Translations under genes and position numbers: made by a program
In this document: positions 17,143-27,073 of the stretch, one piece after another
Numbering within the stretch: position 1 is the stretch's first letter
Layout: every line of letters starts with the position of its first letter
Notes under the pieces: generated by a model
The model's input: the letters and a program-made list of their open reading frames with translations, nothing else
Databases searched by the model: none
Told to the model about the DNA's origin: nothing
NCBI GenBank assembly: GCA_965205165.1
Contig: OZ242037.1
Span: forward strand, 868,001 to 932,000
Direction: 5' to 3'
DNA length: 64,000 nt
Source: CBDESM01 sp965205165
GTDB taxonomy: Bacteria > Chloroflexota > Dehalococcoidia > Bin125

Positions 17143-18324
17143 ATGCCGACGACCGCCGAACGGGAAGCCGCCGCCTTCATGATGTCGGCCGGCCGCCTGC
17201 CGCTGACCTTGGTGCGCGGCGAGGGGACCAAGGTCTGGGACGACGCGGGCAACGAGTACCTCGATTTCGTGGCCGGGATCGCCTCCGACGCGCTGGGGCA
17301 CTCGCACCCCGCCGTGGTCGAGACGGCGCAGGCGCAGATCGCAACGCTGACCCATGTCTCCAACTACTTCTACACGCTGCCCCAGCTCGATCTGGCGGAG
17401 CGGGTGCTGCGGCTGAGCGGGATGCACCGCATCTTCTTCGTCAACAGCGGCGCGGAGGCGACCGAGGGGGCGATCAAGATCGGGCGCAAGTGGGGCCGCA
17501 CCCGGCGCGACGGCGCAACCGAGATCATCACCGCGACCGAGAGCTTCCACGGGCGCACGCTGGCCTCGGTCTCGGCGACCGGCACCCCGCGCTACTCCGA
17601 GCCGTTCGGCCCGGTCGAGGGCTTCCGCCACGTGCCGTTCAACGACGCCGATGCGGTGCGCGCCGCGATCGGGCCGCAGACCGCGGCCGTGCTGGTCGAG
17701 CCGCTGCAGGGCGAGGGCGGAGTCAACGTCGCCGATCCGGGCTATCTGAAGGCGCTGCGCGGCATCTGCGACGAGCATGATCTGCTGCTGATGCTGGACG
17801 AGGTGCAGACCGGGATCGGGCGCACGGGCGAGATGTTCGCGTTCCAGCACGAGGGGATCGTGCCCGACGTGATGGCGCTGGCGAAGGGGCTGGGCAGCGG
17901 CGTGCCGATCGGGGCGATCGTCGCCTCCGAGCGGGGCGACATCCTCGAACCGGGCGACCACGGGTCGACCTTCGGCGGCCAGCCGTTCACCGCGGCGGTC
18001 GCCGACGCCGTGGTGCGGACGGTCGAGGAGGAAGACCTGCCGGCCAAGGCGGCGGAGCGCGGGGCGCAGCTGATGGACGCCATCCGCGCCCTGCAGGACA
18101 CGCGCGGCGAGATCAGCGAGGTGCGCGGGATGGGCCTGCTGGTCGCCGTGCAGTTCAACGCCGACATCGGCCCGGCGCTGGTCGCGGCCTGCCGCGAGCG
18201 GGGGCTGATCTGCAACGTGGTCAAGCCGAACGTGCTGCGGCTGGTGCCGCCGCTGACCGTGAGCGCGGACGAGATCGACGCAGCCGCGGGCATCATCGGC
18301 GATGCGCTCGCCTCGCTCGACTGA
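17143..18324 (+). CDS. argD: Acetylornithine aminotransferase
   Basis: Protein of 393 residues; the ATG at 17143 has GGAG 6 nt upstream and is preferred over 17131. A class III PLP aminotransferase: NSGAEATEGAIK, FHGRTLASVSATG, MLDEVQTGIGRTG and ALAKGLGSGVPIGA carrying the PLP lysine. Converts N-acetylglutamate semialdehyde to N-acetylornithine. argG follows after 32 bp on the same strand. Confidence 0.93.
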   Translation: MPTTAEREAAAFMMSAGRLPLTLVRGEGTKVWDDAGNEYLDFVAGIASDALGHSHPAVVETAQAQIATLTHVSNYFYTLPQLDLAERVLRLSGMHRIFFVNSGAEATEGAIKIGRKWGRTRRDGATEIITATESFHGRTLASVSATGTPRYSEPFGPVEGFRHVPFNDADAVRAAIGPQTAAVLVEPLQGEGGVNVADPGYLKALRGICDEHDLLLMLDEVQTGIGRTGEMFAFQHEGIVPDVMALAKGLGSGVPIGAIVASERGDILEPGDHGSTFGGQPFTAAVADAVVRTVEEEDLPAKAAERGAQLMDAIRALQDTRGEISEVRGMGLLVAVQFNADIGPALVAACRERGLICNVVKPNVLRLVPPLTVSADEIDAAAGIIGDALASLD

Positions 18325-18356
18325 GCCCGTCCGATTGACGATTGAAGGAGTTCCCC

Positions 18357-19607
<1,251 letters not shown>

Positions 19608-19649
19608 CCGCCGCACGTCAACGGCGCTGGCCGCTCCGCCGCTCCATCT

Positions 19650-19930
19650 CTGCGATCACCGTCTGCGATCGCGGAGAATCGCGGCGGGGTTCGGCGCTGA
19701 AGGTTCGACCTTGGCGATCCGATCTCGTCATTGCCCGACGCAGAATCGCTCTGTAATCCACGACGCATGCGGCAAGATCGCGGAATTTGACAACCTGAGT
19801 CGCCGGGTATCTGCTGGTCATGTCTCTCAGACCACAGCCGTCAGAGGAGGTCGAGATGAGACGCATCAGCAAGACCGCTCCCCTGTTCGGGATCGGAGCG
19901 TTCGTCCTTCTCCTCGCTGCGGTTGCGGCT
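19650..19930 (+). repeat. Duplicated leader and gene start, copy 1
   Basis: The 200 bp before the lipoprotein gene and its first ~20 codons are closely repeated at about 21318-21600. Shared landmarks include CGCTCTGTAATCCACGA / CACTCTGTAATCCACGA, TTTGACAACC, CGGGTATC, CTGGTCATGTCTC, ACCACAGCCGTC and GGAGGTCGAGATG. This is the intact copy and carries the leader and Shine-Dalgarno of the gene at 19856. Confidence 0.8.
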
Positions 19931-21112
19931 TGCTCCGATCCTGTTGAGCGGGCGGAGAATCCAGAGCCGGCATCGGCCATCTCAGCGGCATCGGCCTCCG
20001 CCGGTTCCGGCGCGTGCCCGCCCGGCGGCAATGAGGTCGATCCCGTCCGCGATGTCGTCGAGTGGGCGCCGGGCGAGAGTGGACGCCAGATCGTGCAGCT
20101 TTGGCGCTTCCGGACGGTGAAGACCTACGGCGCTGATGAGTGCGGCGATGCGCCGGCGGGCAGCCTCTTGCGCGCGCGGACGAGCCGGCGGCTGGTCTGG
20201 GAGCGGGCATGGCCGGACGATTTCCGCGAAGAGGCGACGCGGCGCGGCTGGCCGGCGGAGATGCTCGATCGCTGCGGCATCGGCTTGGCGCAGACCCGCG
20301 CCGACGCGTACGTGCGGGAGGCGTGCTTGGAGCTGGAGGAGGATCTGTTCTACGGCTCGGAGGATGCGCCGCCGTCCCGTTTGCACGGGCTGCCGGCCGG
20401 GGCGTTCCTCGTCCGGGCCGTCGATCTCGGCTTCGAGATCGACCAGATCGTGCGCTGCCGAGACCAGCTGTACGACTATTCGGACCCGGCGGTTCCGTCC
20501 GATGCGTGCTTGTCGATGCGGGAGGCAGCCGAGCGGGCCGGGGAGGGCGTCGTCGCGGCGACGGACGTTTATGTCTTCCGGTGCCCGCCTGATGGAAGCG
20601 CCGAGCGGCTGGCCCACAGCTACAGCGTCTGGACCCCGGGCGGGGAGGGGCGTTGGACGGTTCAGCTACGGCGGCGAGCGGTATTGCCGGTGGATGGCGC
20701 CGCTTGCGGCCCGGAGAACACGATCGCGGTCGAATTCGACGCGACCGACGAGCGGATGGCGTGGGAGAAAACGTGGCCGGATGATTTCCGCGCGGACGCG
20801 GCCGAACTGGGCTGGCCCGGCGGGATGATCGAGCGCTGCGGGCCGGAAGTGCTCAGAACGTCGAGCGATTCGGTGCTCCATCACCTGTGCAGCACGCTGA
20901 GCACTGAGCTGTTCTACGAGACGCCGGCGGCAATCGCGCTGGCGGCCGAGGAAGCGCAGTCGAACCCCGGCTTGCACGTCTTCCGGCCGTCGAACAGCGA
21001 GTGGGCTGCCGAGCAGCTCGCGGCGTGCAAGCAGGCGCTGTTCGAGGCGCTGCCACGCGGCATCACGCCGCGGCAGTGCCGGGCGGACGGCGTCACATTC
21101 GTCCAGCGCTAA
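19856..21112 (+). CDS. Cys-rich lipoprotein with two tandem copies of an undescribed WPDD-GW-C-C domain
   Basis: Protein of 418 residues, ATG behind GAGGAGG. Residues 1-26 are a lipoprotein signal (LLLAAVAAC, lipid Cys26), so it is anchored outside the membrane. The rest is two ~190-residue repeats, each with W-P-D-D-F (119-123; 307-311), G-W (131-132; 319-320) and a Cys pair 17 apart (C140/C157; C328/C345). Each is followed by a second, looser Cys pair (C201/C218 and its counterpart near the C-terminus). Conserved Cys pairs suggest disulfides. The WPDD domain recurs in the next two intact genes. I recognise no known family. It lies between argG and argH with unrelated function (inference). 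Confidence 0.75.
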   Translation: MRRISKTAPLFGIGAFVLLLAAVAACSDPVERAENPEPASAISAASASAGSGACPPGGNEVDPVRDVVEWAPGESGRQIVQLWRFRTVKTYGADECGDAPAGSLLRARTSRRLVWERAWPDDFREEATRRGWPAEMLDRCGIGLAQTRADAYVREACLELEEDLFYGSEDAPPSRLHGLPAGAFLVRAVDLGFEIDQIVRCRDQLYDYSDPAVPSDACLSMREAAERAGEGVVAATDVYVFRCPPDGSAERLAHSYSVWTPGGEGRWTVQLRRRAVLPVDGAACGPENTIAVEFDATDERMAWEKTWPDDFRADAAELGWPGGMIERCGPEVLRTSSDSVLHHLCSTLSTELFYETPAAIALAAEEAQSNPGLHVFRPSNSEWAAEQLAACKQALFEALPRGITPRQCRADGVTFVQR

Positions 21113-21133
21113 GGCGAATCGGACGGCTCGGAC

Positions 21134-21255
21134 AAGATGGGCGATGGAACGGCGGATCCAGGGGCGGGCATGACCACCGAAGCGTCCGCGATCAAGGCAG
21201 CGGTGGAGTGCCAGCCCTCAGTGCCGTCGGCGGGCGGGCCGGACGCCGAGCCGCT
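21134..21255 (+). pseudogene. Relic of the 5' end of the gene at 22944
   Basis: A frame from the ATG at 21170 reads MTTEASAIKAAVECQPSVPS then AGGPDA, matching the first ~25 residues of the protein at 22944 (MAADAPAIEVTVEYQAAVPT, AGGPDA). The ~35 bp upstream (AAGATGGG..GA.GGAACGGC) also match. Similarity stops about codon 30, so this is a truncated copy left by a tandem duplication of the lipoprotein block. Confidence 0.65.
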
Positions 21256-21317
21256 GCACCTCTCCGCCGGCGCAACCGCGGAAACCCTGCAAAACACCGC
21301 GCCGATCCGGTCGGCCG

Positions 21318-21600
21318 CGACTCTTCAACCTCCGTCTGCCACCGCGGGAAATCGCGTCGAGATTCAGCCTCAAAGACCCAACCTTAGCGAGCTGATCTCA
21401 TCTTCACTTGGCACAGAATCACTCTGTAATCCACGATACAAGTAACAAGTTCGTGAGATTTGACAACCGGTGCCACCGGGTATCCACTGGTCATGTCTCG
21501 TAGACCACAGCCGTCGGAGGAGGTCGAGATGGGACGCATCAGCAAGACCGCCGCCCTGTTCGGGATCGGAGACCTCGCCCTCATCGTGGGCATCCTCAGC
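21318..21600 (+). repeat. Duplicated leader and gene start, copy 2
   Basis: Second, diverged copy of the sequence at 19650-19930. It keeps the GGAGGTCGAGATG ribosome site and the first codons of the lipoprotein but then leads into a frame that stops early (21610-21612). Confidence 0.8.
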
Positions 21601-21612
21601 ACGGACTTCTAG
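21529..21612 (+). pseudogene. Truncated copy of the lipoprotein signal peptide
   Basis: A 27-codon frame from the ATG at 21529 encodes MGRISKTAALFGIGDLALIV and ends ILSTDF at a TAG. It matches MRRISKTAPLFGIGAFVLLL of the protein at 19856 but has lost the lipobox cysteine and everything beyond. It may still be translated, since the Shine-Dalgarno is intact, but it is most likely a decayed duplicate. Confidence 0.7.
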
Positions 21613-21666
21613 AGCGGCAACCGGCCGGCCGCGCCGGCGCGACTCGGCGAGGAAAGGAGCGGAACC

Positions 21667-22182
21667 ATGCGGAGGCTCAAGATCGACAGACGGATCGTCG
21701 CAGCCGCACTGGCGGTCGCGGCGGCGGCAAGCGCCGCTGCCGCGGTCCTGATCGGCTTCGGCGGTGCGGACGTGAAGACGACCACGGTCACTGAAACCGC
21801 GTTCCAGCAGCTCGTTCCCGTGTTCCAGAGGGACGGGCAGGGCAGCGTCCATGTCGCCGTCTGGGACCACTCGACGGAGAAGACCTACGCGGTGCGCGAG
21901 ACCGAGACGACATCGGAGCGCCGCCTCGTCGACACGATCGAGACGCGCCGCTTGGCCGGCGAGGGGTCGTGGCCAGACGACTACATCGCCGCGGCGCGCG
22001 CCAACGGATGGGGGCTCGACCAACTCAACGGATGCACGGAACACCTGCTGCGGCGGCCGGCCCCAGCCGATCTGTTCATCGCCGACCAGTGTTGGACGAT
22101 GGCGTCCGGGATAGTCACCGGCGACTTCGAGTCGATCCGCGGGCTCAGCGCCACGCTCACGTTCGAGACGGCATCGCGCTGA
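21667..22182 (+). CDS. Exported single-domain member of the WPDD-GW-C-C family
   Basis: Protein of 171 residues with AAGGAG upstream of the ATG. Residues 8-33 are an Ala-rich hydrophobic segment without a lipobox cysteine, so a signal peptide or signal anchor. The domain has W-P-D-D-Y at 102-106, GW at 114-115, and C123/C142, then IVTGDF, parallel to the lipoproteins on both sides. Function unknown; probably transcribed with the genes around it. Confidence 0.65.
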   Translation: MRRLKIDRRIVAAALAVAAAASAAAAVLIGFGGADVKTTTVTETAFQQLVPVFQRDGQGSVHVAVWDHSTEKTYAVRETETTSERRLVDTIETRRLAGEGSWPDDYIAAARANGWGLDQLNGCTEHLLRRPAPADLFIADQCWTMASGIVTGDFESIRGLSATLTFETASR

Positions 22183-22260
22183 CCAGCGCCGAGGCGGACG
22201 GGAGCAGCGCCAAGCCGGGGAGTGGAACGGAACGCCTCTGATTCACCGGAGGAGGCCGAG

Positions 22261-22827
22261 ATGAAGCGGATCATCAAGTCACCGGGGCCGCTGGCGGGGA
22301 TCGCAATCATCGCGGCAGCCGCGGCGATTGCGGCGACGGCCGTGTTGCCGGCCGGCTGCGGCGGGGAAAGAGACGAGGGGGATTCCGAAGGGCCGCTTGA
22401 AGGGATCGTCCGCGACTTGGTTCGAACGGACGAGACCACTTGGGCGAGATTCGATCTCGATGACGAGGGCGGAGCGGATGTGGAGGTGTGGGAGTCGATG
22501 ACGGAGACCCGGCTCGAGGTCGACCGGAGCGAGACGGAGGTGCGCGCGAAGGAGATCGCCACCGAGCACATCCACCGGCTGGTCGATACCGGGAAGTGGC
22601 CGGACTCTTACGAGGCAGCGGCCTTGGGGCGCGGGTGGCCTCGGACCTGGCTCGACCGCTGTACGCCGCTGCTGAAAGAGACCGACGAGCAGGGATACCC
22701 CCACCTGTGCTCGCTCATCGCCCAAGCGATCGTGAAGGGCGAATTCCACATCATCGAGCACTACAAGGCCTCGTTCGAGGAGAAAGTGCCCCCGCTCGAT
22801 GAGGGGGCGTCCGCAGCGGAACGCTAG
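22261..22827 (+). CDS. Lipoprotein, single-domain member of the WPDD-GW-C-C family
   Basis: Protein of 188 residues; GGAGGAGGCCGAG before the ATG resembles the leader of the gene at 19856. The lipobox is LPAGC (lipid Cys33). The domain has W-P-D-S-Y at 113-117, GW at 125-126, and C134/C150 followed by IVKGEF, the same order as in the other members. An acidic linker follows the anchor. Function unknown. Confidence 0.7.
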   Translation: MKRIIKSPGPLAGIAIIAAAAAIAATAVLPAGCGGERDEGDSEGPLEGIVRDLVRTDETTWARFDLDDEGGADVEVWESMTETRLEVDRSETEVRAKEIATEHIHRLVDTGKWPDSYEAAALGRGWPRTWLDRCTPLLKETDEQGYPHLCSLIAQAIVKGEFHIIEHYKASFEEKVPPLDEGASAAER

Positions 22828-22943
22828 GCGGGCAGCGATGGAGCGGGGCATCCGCGTCGTCGGCCGGCCCCGACGCGCTGGGGCGAACGGGGCTGCTCCG
22901 TTAAGATGGGGGCGAGGGAACGGCTGAGACAGGGACGGGGACA

Positions 22944-23297
22944 ATGGCTGCGGACGCGCCGGCGATCGAGGTCACGGTCGAATACCAGGCGGCGGTGCCG
23001 ACGGCGGGGGGGCCCGACGCGGCCGACTTCACGATCCGCCGCTACGGGCACGCGACGCTGGAATGCGCGCTCTATCTTGCGCTGGATGCGCGGCAGGCCT
23101 TCGAGGCCCGCTGCGGGGCGCTTTCGGAGGACGAGGTGCAGCGGATCATCCGCGCCCTGGCCGATGCGCTCTACCCGGAGTTCATCCGCGGCGGCGCGGA
23201 ACCGCCCGCGATCTGGACGGTGCGGTCGCGCGATCTGGGCGACGCGCGGATCGCCGAAACGATCTCGGCGGCCGGCCTGACCGCGCTCGGCGCGTGA
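22944..23297 (+). CDS. Small conserved-looking protein coupled to argH
   Basis: Protein of 117 residues, not recognised. Starts after a purine-rich leader (GGGACGGGGACA). It shows no signal peptide or membrane helix and has a central helix-rich half (FEARCGALSEDEVQRIIRAL). Its stop overlaps the argH start as GTGA, so it is translated with argH. A truncated copy of its beginning lies at 21134-21255. A role linked to arginine synthesis is possible only from position. Confidence 0.5.
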   Translation: MAADAPAIEVTVEYQAAVPTAGGPDAADFTIRRYGHATLECALYLALDARQAFEARCGALSEDEVQRIIRALADALYPEFIRGGAEPPAIWTVRSRDLGDARIAETISAAGLTALGA

Positions 23298-24733
23298 CCG
23301 ATCAGGGCGCAACTCAGGGCGCGGCGGAGGAGCCAGGGCGGCTCTGGGGCGGACGCTTCGACGCCGCCCCGGACGAGCTGGTGCAGGCCTACACGTCGTC
23401 GATCGCGACCGACCTGATGCTCTACCGGCACGACATCGACGGCTCGCGGGCGCATGCGCGGATGCTGGCCAAGCAGCACATCATCCGCAACGCCGAGGCC
23501 AAGCGGATCATCGAGGGGCTCGACCAGATCGAGCGCGAGATCGACGAGGGCGATTTCGAGGTCAGCGACGCGCTGGAGGACATCCACACGCACGTCGAGG
23601 CGCGGCTGGCGGAGATCATCGGCGCGGACGCGGCGGGCAAGCTGCACACCGCGCGCTCGCGCAACGATCAGGTGGCGCTGGATGCGCGGATGTTCACTCG
23701 CGACGCGATCGTGCAGGCGGCGGGCGCGATCCACGGGCTTCAGGCGGCGCTGATCGATCTCGCGGAGCGGAACATCGACGTGGCCATCCCTGGCTACACG
23801 CATCTCCAGCGGGCGCAGCCGATCCTGTTCGCGCACCACCTGCTGGCGCACGTGGAGATGCTGGGGCGCGACGGCGAGCGGCTGGTGGACGCGTTCGACC
23901 GTGTGGACGTGATGCCGCTGGGCTCGGCGGCGCTGGCCGGCGCGGCCTACGACCTCGACCGCGAGGCGGTGGCGGCTGAGCTGGGCTTCGAAGCGATCTC
24001 GCGCAACAGCATCGACGCGGTCGCCTCGCGCGATTTCATCGCAGAGTTCCTCGCGGTCGCGGCGATCTGCATGGTCCACCTCTCGCGGCTGTGCGAGGAC
24101 GTGATCCTCTGGAGCAGCGCCGAGTTCGGCCTGCTGCGGCTGGAGGATTCGTTCACCACGGGATCGTCGATCATGCCGCAGAAGCGGAATCCGGACATCC
24201 ACGAGCTGGCGCGGGGCAAGACCGGGCGCGCCGTCGGCAACCTGATGGCGCACCTGACGATGATGAAGGGGCTGCCGCTGGCCTACAACCGCGACATGCA
24301 GGAGGACAAGCCGGGCCTGTTCGACACGGCCGAGACGCTGATCGGCTCGCTGCACGTGCTGGCCGGCGCGATGATCGGCGCGAAGGTGGACGCCGCCCGC
24401 GGGCGCGAGATGCTGGATTCCGATCCGTTCATCCTCGCCACGGAGTACGCCGATCACCTGGCGCGCAAGGGCGTGCCCTTCCGCGAGGCGCACGGCGTCG
24501 TCGGCGCGCTGGTGCGCACCTGCGAGGAGCGCGGCTGCCGGCTGGCCGATTTGGCGCTGGACGATCTGCGCGCCGCGCATCCGCAGTTCGGCGAGGATGC
24601 GGTCGGGATGACGGTCGAGGACGCGCTGGCGGCGCGGTCGGTGTCCGGCGGCACCGCTCCCAAGCGGGTGCGCGAGGCGATCGAGGAGGCCAAGACGCGC
24701 CTGCAGCTGAAGCCGGCCGCGGGATCGCCGTGA
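23294..24733 (+). CDS. argH: Argininosuccinate lyase
   Basis: Protein of 479 residues from a GTG overlapping the previous stop (GTGA). The fumarase-superfamily signature is GSSIMPQKRNPD with the catalytic serine loop; RSRNDQVALDARMF and GYTHLQRAQPI are further matches. Splits argininosuccinate to arginine and fumarate, the last step of the pathway. Its TGA overlaps the rpe GTG. Confidence 0.95.
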   Translation: MTDQGATQGAAEEPGRLWGGRFDAAPDELVQAYTSSIATDLMLYRHDIDGSRAHARMLAKQHIIRNAEAKRIIEGLDQIEREIDEGDFEVSDALEDIHTHVEARLAEIIGADAAGKLHTARSRNDQVALDARMFTRDAIVQAAGAIHGLQAALIDLAERNIDVAIPGYTHLQRAQPILFAHHLLAHVEMLGRDGERLVDAFDRVDVMPLGSAALAGAAYDLDREAVAAELGFEAISRNSIDAVASRDFIAEFLAVAAICMVHLSRLCEDVILWSSAEFGLLRLEDSFTTGSSIMPQKRNPDIHELARGKTGRAVGNLMAHLTMMKGLPLAYNRDMQEDKPGLFDTAETLIGSLHVLAGAMIGAKVDAARGREMLDSDPFILATEYADHLARKGVPFREAHGVVGALVRTCEERGCRLADLALDDLRAAHPQFGEDAVGMTVEDALAARSVSGGTAPKRVREAIEEAKTRLQLKPAAGSP

Positions 24734-25398
24734 ACCGCCGCGTCGAGATCGCCCCGTCGATCCTCGCGGCCGACTGGTCGCGGATCGGCGAGCAGGTGCG
24801 CGAGGCGGAGGCGGCCGGCGCCGACGCGATCTCGCTGGACGTGATGGACGGGAGATTCGTGCCGCCGATCACGTTCGGGGCGCAGATGTGCGCCGCGGTG
24901 CGGGAGGCGACGGCGCTGCCGATCGAGGCGCACCTGATGGTGGCGGAGCCCGAGCGGCACGTCGGCGATTTCATCGCGGCGGGCGCGGACATCATCACGA
25001 TCCACGTCGAGTCGACCGGCGATCCGCGCGGCCTGCTGCGGGGGATCGCGGCGGCGGGGAAGCAGCCCGCGGCGACGCTGAAGCCGGGCACGCCGCTGGA
25101 GGCGCTCGATGACCTGCTGGAAGACTGCGCCCGCGTGCAGGTGATGAGCGTCGAGCCCGGCTGGGGGGGGCAGCGGTTCATGCCCGCGGCGCTCGACCGC
25201 ATCCGCGCGCTGCGCCGCCGGCTCGACGAGATCGGGCGGGAAGACGCGGCGGTCATGGTCGACGGCGGCGTCAACGCGGAAACGGCGCGGGCGGCGGTCG
25301 ACGCGGGGGCGGGCTATCTGGTGGCCGGCTCCGCCGTGTTCAACCGGCGCGAGCCGGTGGCGGAGGCGATGGCCCGCCTGCGCGCCGCGATCGGCTGA
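24730..25398 (+). CDS. rpe: Ribulose-phosphate 3-epimerase
   Basis: Protein of 222 residues from a GTG in a GTGA overlap with argH. TIM-barrel epimerase motifs: APSILAADW, SLDVMDGRFVPPITFG (metal His/Asp region), EAHLMV, VMSVEPGWGGQRFM and MVDGGVN. Interconverts ribulose 5-phosphate and xylulose 5-phosphate. Convergent with the next gene, 1 bp apart. Confidence 0.93.
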   Translation: MNRRVEIAPSILAADWSRIGEQVREAEAAGADAISLDVMDGRFVPPITFGAQMCAAVREATALPIEAHLMVAEPERHVGDFIAAGADIITIHVESTGDPRGLLRGIAAAGKQPAATLKPGTPLEALDDLLEDCARVQVMSVEPGWGGQRFMPAALDRIRALRRRLDEIGREDAAVMVDGGVNAETARAAVDAGAGYLVAGSAVFNRREPVAEAMARLRAAIG

Positions 25399-25399
25399 G

Positions 25400-26542
25400 T
25401 CAGAGCGCCTTCTGGTAGATGCGGTAGACCCGGTGGACCTGCGCGTCGGTGCGGGCGAGGGCGGAGTTGAGCAGGCGGTTGTCCTCCAGCACCCAGCCGA
25501 GCTCGGCCCACTCGTAGCCGCGCTCGCGCCCGCGCACGTGGACTTCGGCCATGAGCATCGCGCCGAGGTGCATGTAGCGGCGGGTGCGGAACTTGGGCCG
25601 CACGCCGAGCAGCATCACGCGCCCGCTGCCGAGCCGCCCGCGGAACGGCCTGATCGGCAGCCGCCAGGCCAGCTTGGCCCAGCCGAACGGCAGCATCCGC
25701 CCGTCGAGATCGCGCGACGCCTCGGTCAGGTTGGGGATCGCGATCACCATCGCGGCCGGCTCGCCCTCGATCTCGACCATCGCGGTGAGGCCGGAATCGG
25801 CGAACTGCGAGAGCGAATGGGCCAGCTCGTCCGCCTCCGCGTCGGTGATCGGGATCGCGCCCCAGTTCTCCGACCAGGCCTCGTTGTAGATCCGCGTCGC
25901 CAGGCGGACGTCGCGCCGCAGCCGGCGCTTCTCGAACGGGCGCACCGTTACCTCGTCCATCGCGTGGATGCGGTCGTAGGCGTCGCGCCGGCGCGGTTCG
26001 AGCGGTGAATCGACCGGGTAGCGGTAGGCCCGGAGATCCTTGGCCTTCTCGTAGCCGGCCGCTTCAATGGCGGGGCCGAACCAGGGGCGCCCGTGCGGCA
26101 TCGCGACCATCGGCGGCGCGTCGAAGCCCTCGACCAGGCAGCCCGCTTCGTCGTTGAGCGTGAACGAGATCGGCCCGCGCGAGAACTCCGCCCCCTGCCC
26201 GCGCAGCCAATCCTCGGCCGCCTCGAACAGCGCAGCCGAGGCTTCACGGTCGTCGATGCAGTCGTAGTAGCCGAAAAAGCCGGCGTGCTCGCCCCACTTG
26301 GCGTCGTGCAGCGGGTTGGTCTGCGCGGAAATCCGGCCGACCGGCTCGCCGTCGCGCTCGACGATGAACAGCTGCGCCTTGCCGTAGGTCAGGAACGGAG
26401 TCCGCGACGGGTCGAGCCGGTCCCGCTGCACCCGCCGCAGCACCGGAATCCACGAAGGATCATCGCGGTAGACGCGCCATTGGACGTCGATGAAGGGTGC
26501 GGCGCCGCGCCCGAAACCAACCGGACGGACGCGGACGGACAC
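25400..26542 (-). CDS. GNAT-superfamily-like protein (YghO type)
   Basis: Protein of 380 residues from a GTG at 26542. It contains the pattern of the two-lobed acyl-CoA N-acyltransferase-like family: an N-terminal DDPSWIPVLR segment, GRISAQTNP with FFGYYDC in the first lobe, and a C-terminal MLLGVRPKFR..HLGAMLMAEV segment. Members are annotated as YghO or uncharacterised N-acetyltransferases; substrates are unknown. No clear Shine-Dalgarno. Confidence 0.65.
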   Translation of the reverse strand: MSVRVRPVGFGRGAAPFIDVQWRVYRDDPSWIPVLRRVQRDRLDPSRTPFLTYGKAQLFIVERDGEPVGRISAQTNPLHDAKWGEHAGFFGYYDCIDDREASAALFEAAEDWLRGQGAEFSRGPISFTLNDEAGCLVEGFDAPPMVAMPHGRPWFGPAIEAAGYEKAKDLRAYRYPVDSPLEPRRRDAYDRIHAMDEVTVRPFEKRRLRRDVRLATRIYNEAWSENWGAIPITDAEADELAHSLSQFADSGLTAMVEIEGEPAAMVIAIPNLTEASRDLDGRMLPFGWAKLAWRLPIRPFRGRLGSGRVMLLGVRPKFRTRRYMHLGAMLMAEVHVRGRERGYEWAELGWVLEDNRLLNSALARTDAQVHRVYRIYQKAL

Positions 26543-26583
26543 GCGGCGGGCTCAGTCCGCGGCGGAGAGCCGCGGGCGGCCGG

Positions 26584-27033
26584 CTACCAGCGGTTTCCGC
26601 CGCCGCGTTCGTTGTAGCGCGGTGCGCGGTCGTCGTAGCGGGGTTCGCGCCCGCGGTCGCCGCCGTAGCTGCTGCCGCCGCGGTCGTAGCTGCCGCCACG
26701 ATCTCGGTCGTACCCGCCGCCGCCACCGCGGTACCCGCCGCCACCGTAGTCGCCGCCGCCACCGCGGTAGCCGCCGCCACCGCCGCCGCCGGGAGTGCGC
26801 GGTCGCGCTTCGTTGACGCGCAGCTGGCGGCCGTCGAAGTCGATGCCGTCCAGCGCCGCGATCGCGCCCTGCGCGTCGGCGTCGTCCATGTCGACGAAGC
26901 CGAAGCCGCGCGAGCGCTGCGTCTCCCGATCCATCGGGATGACGCAGTCCTGCACGACGCCGTGTTCTTCGAAGAGGCTGCGGAGATCGTCCGCGGAGGT
27001 GCGGAACGGGAGGTTGCCCACGTAGATTCTCAT
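26584..27033 (-). CDS. RNA-binding protein: RRM plus Gly/Arg/Tyr-rich tail
   Basis: Protein of 149 residues. Residues 1-80 are one RRM with RNP2 IYVGNL and RNP1 RGFGFVDM. Residues ~80-149 are a low-complexity tail of GGYRGGGG and RGG/RYDD repeats, an RGG-box type. This architecture is typical of cyanobacterial and Chloroflexota cold-inducible Rbp proteins. The tail could drive phase separation or RNA annealing (inference). Confidence 0.9.
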   Translation of the reverse strand: MRIYVGNLPFRTSADDLRSLFEEHGVVQDCVIPMDRETQRSRGFGFVDMDDADAQGAIAALDGIDFDGRQLRVNEARPRTPGGGGGGGYRGGGGDYGGGGYRGGGGGYDRDRGGSYDRGGSSYGGDRGREPRYDDRAPRYNERGGGNRW

Positions 27034-27073
27034 GCTGTCGGTCGGTCCTGTCGTCTCGGTCTGGGTCTCGAAG

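Noticed and set aside
14017..17961. A 1314-codon antisense frame opposite the UPF0182 and argD genes
   Set aside because: Arg/Asp/Gln-rich shadow of two well-supported genes.
21370..22044. 224-codon minus-strand ORF opposite the lipoprotein block
   Set aside because: Crosses the duplicated leader, which has clear signals for the other strand.
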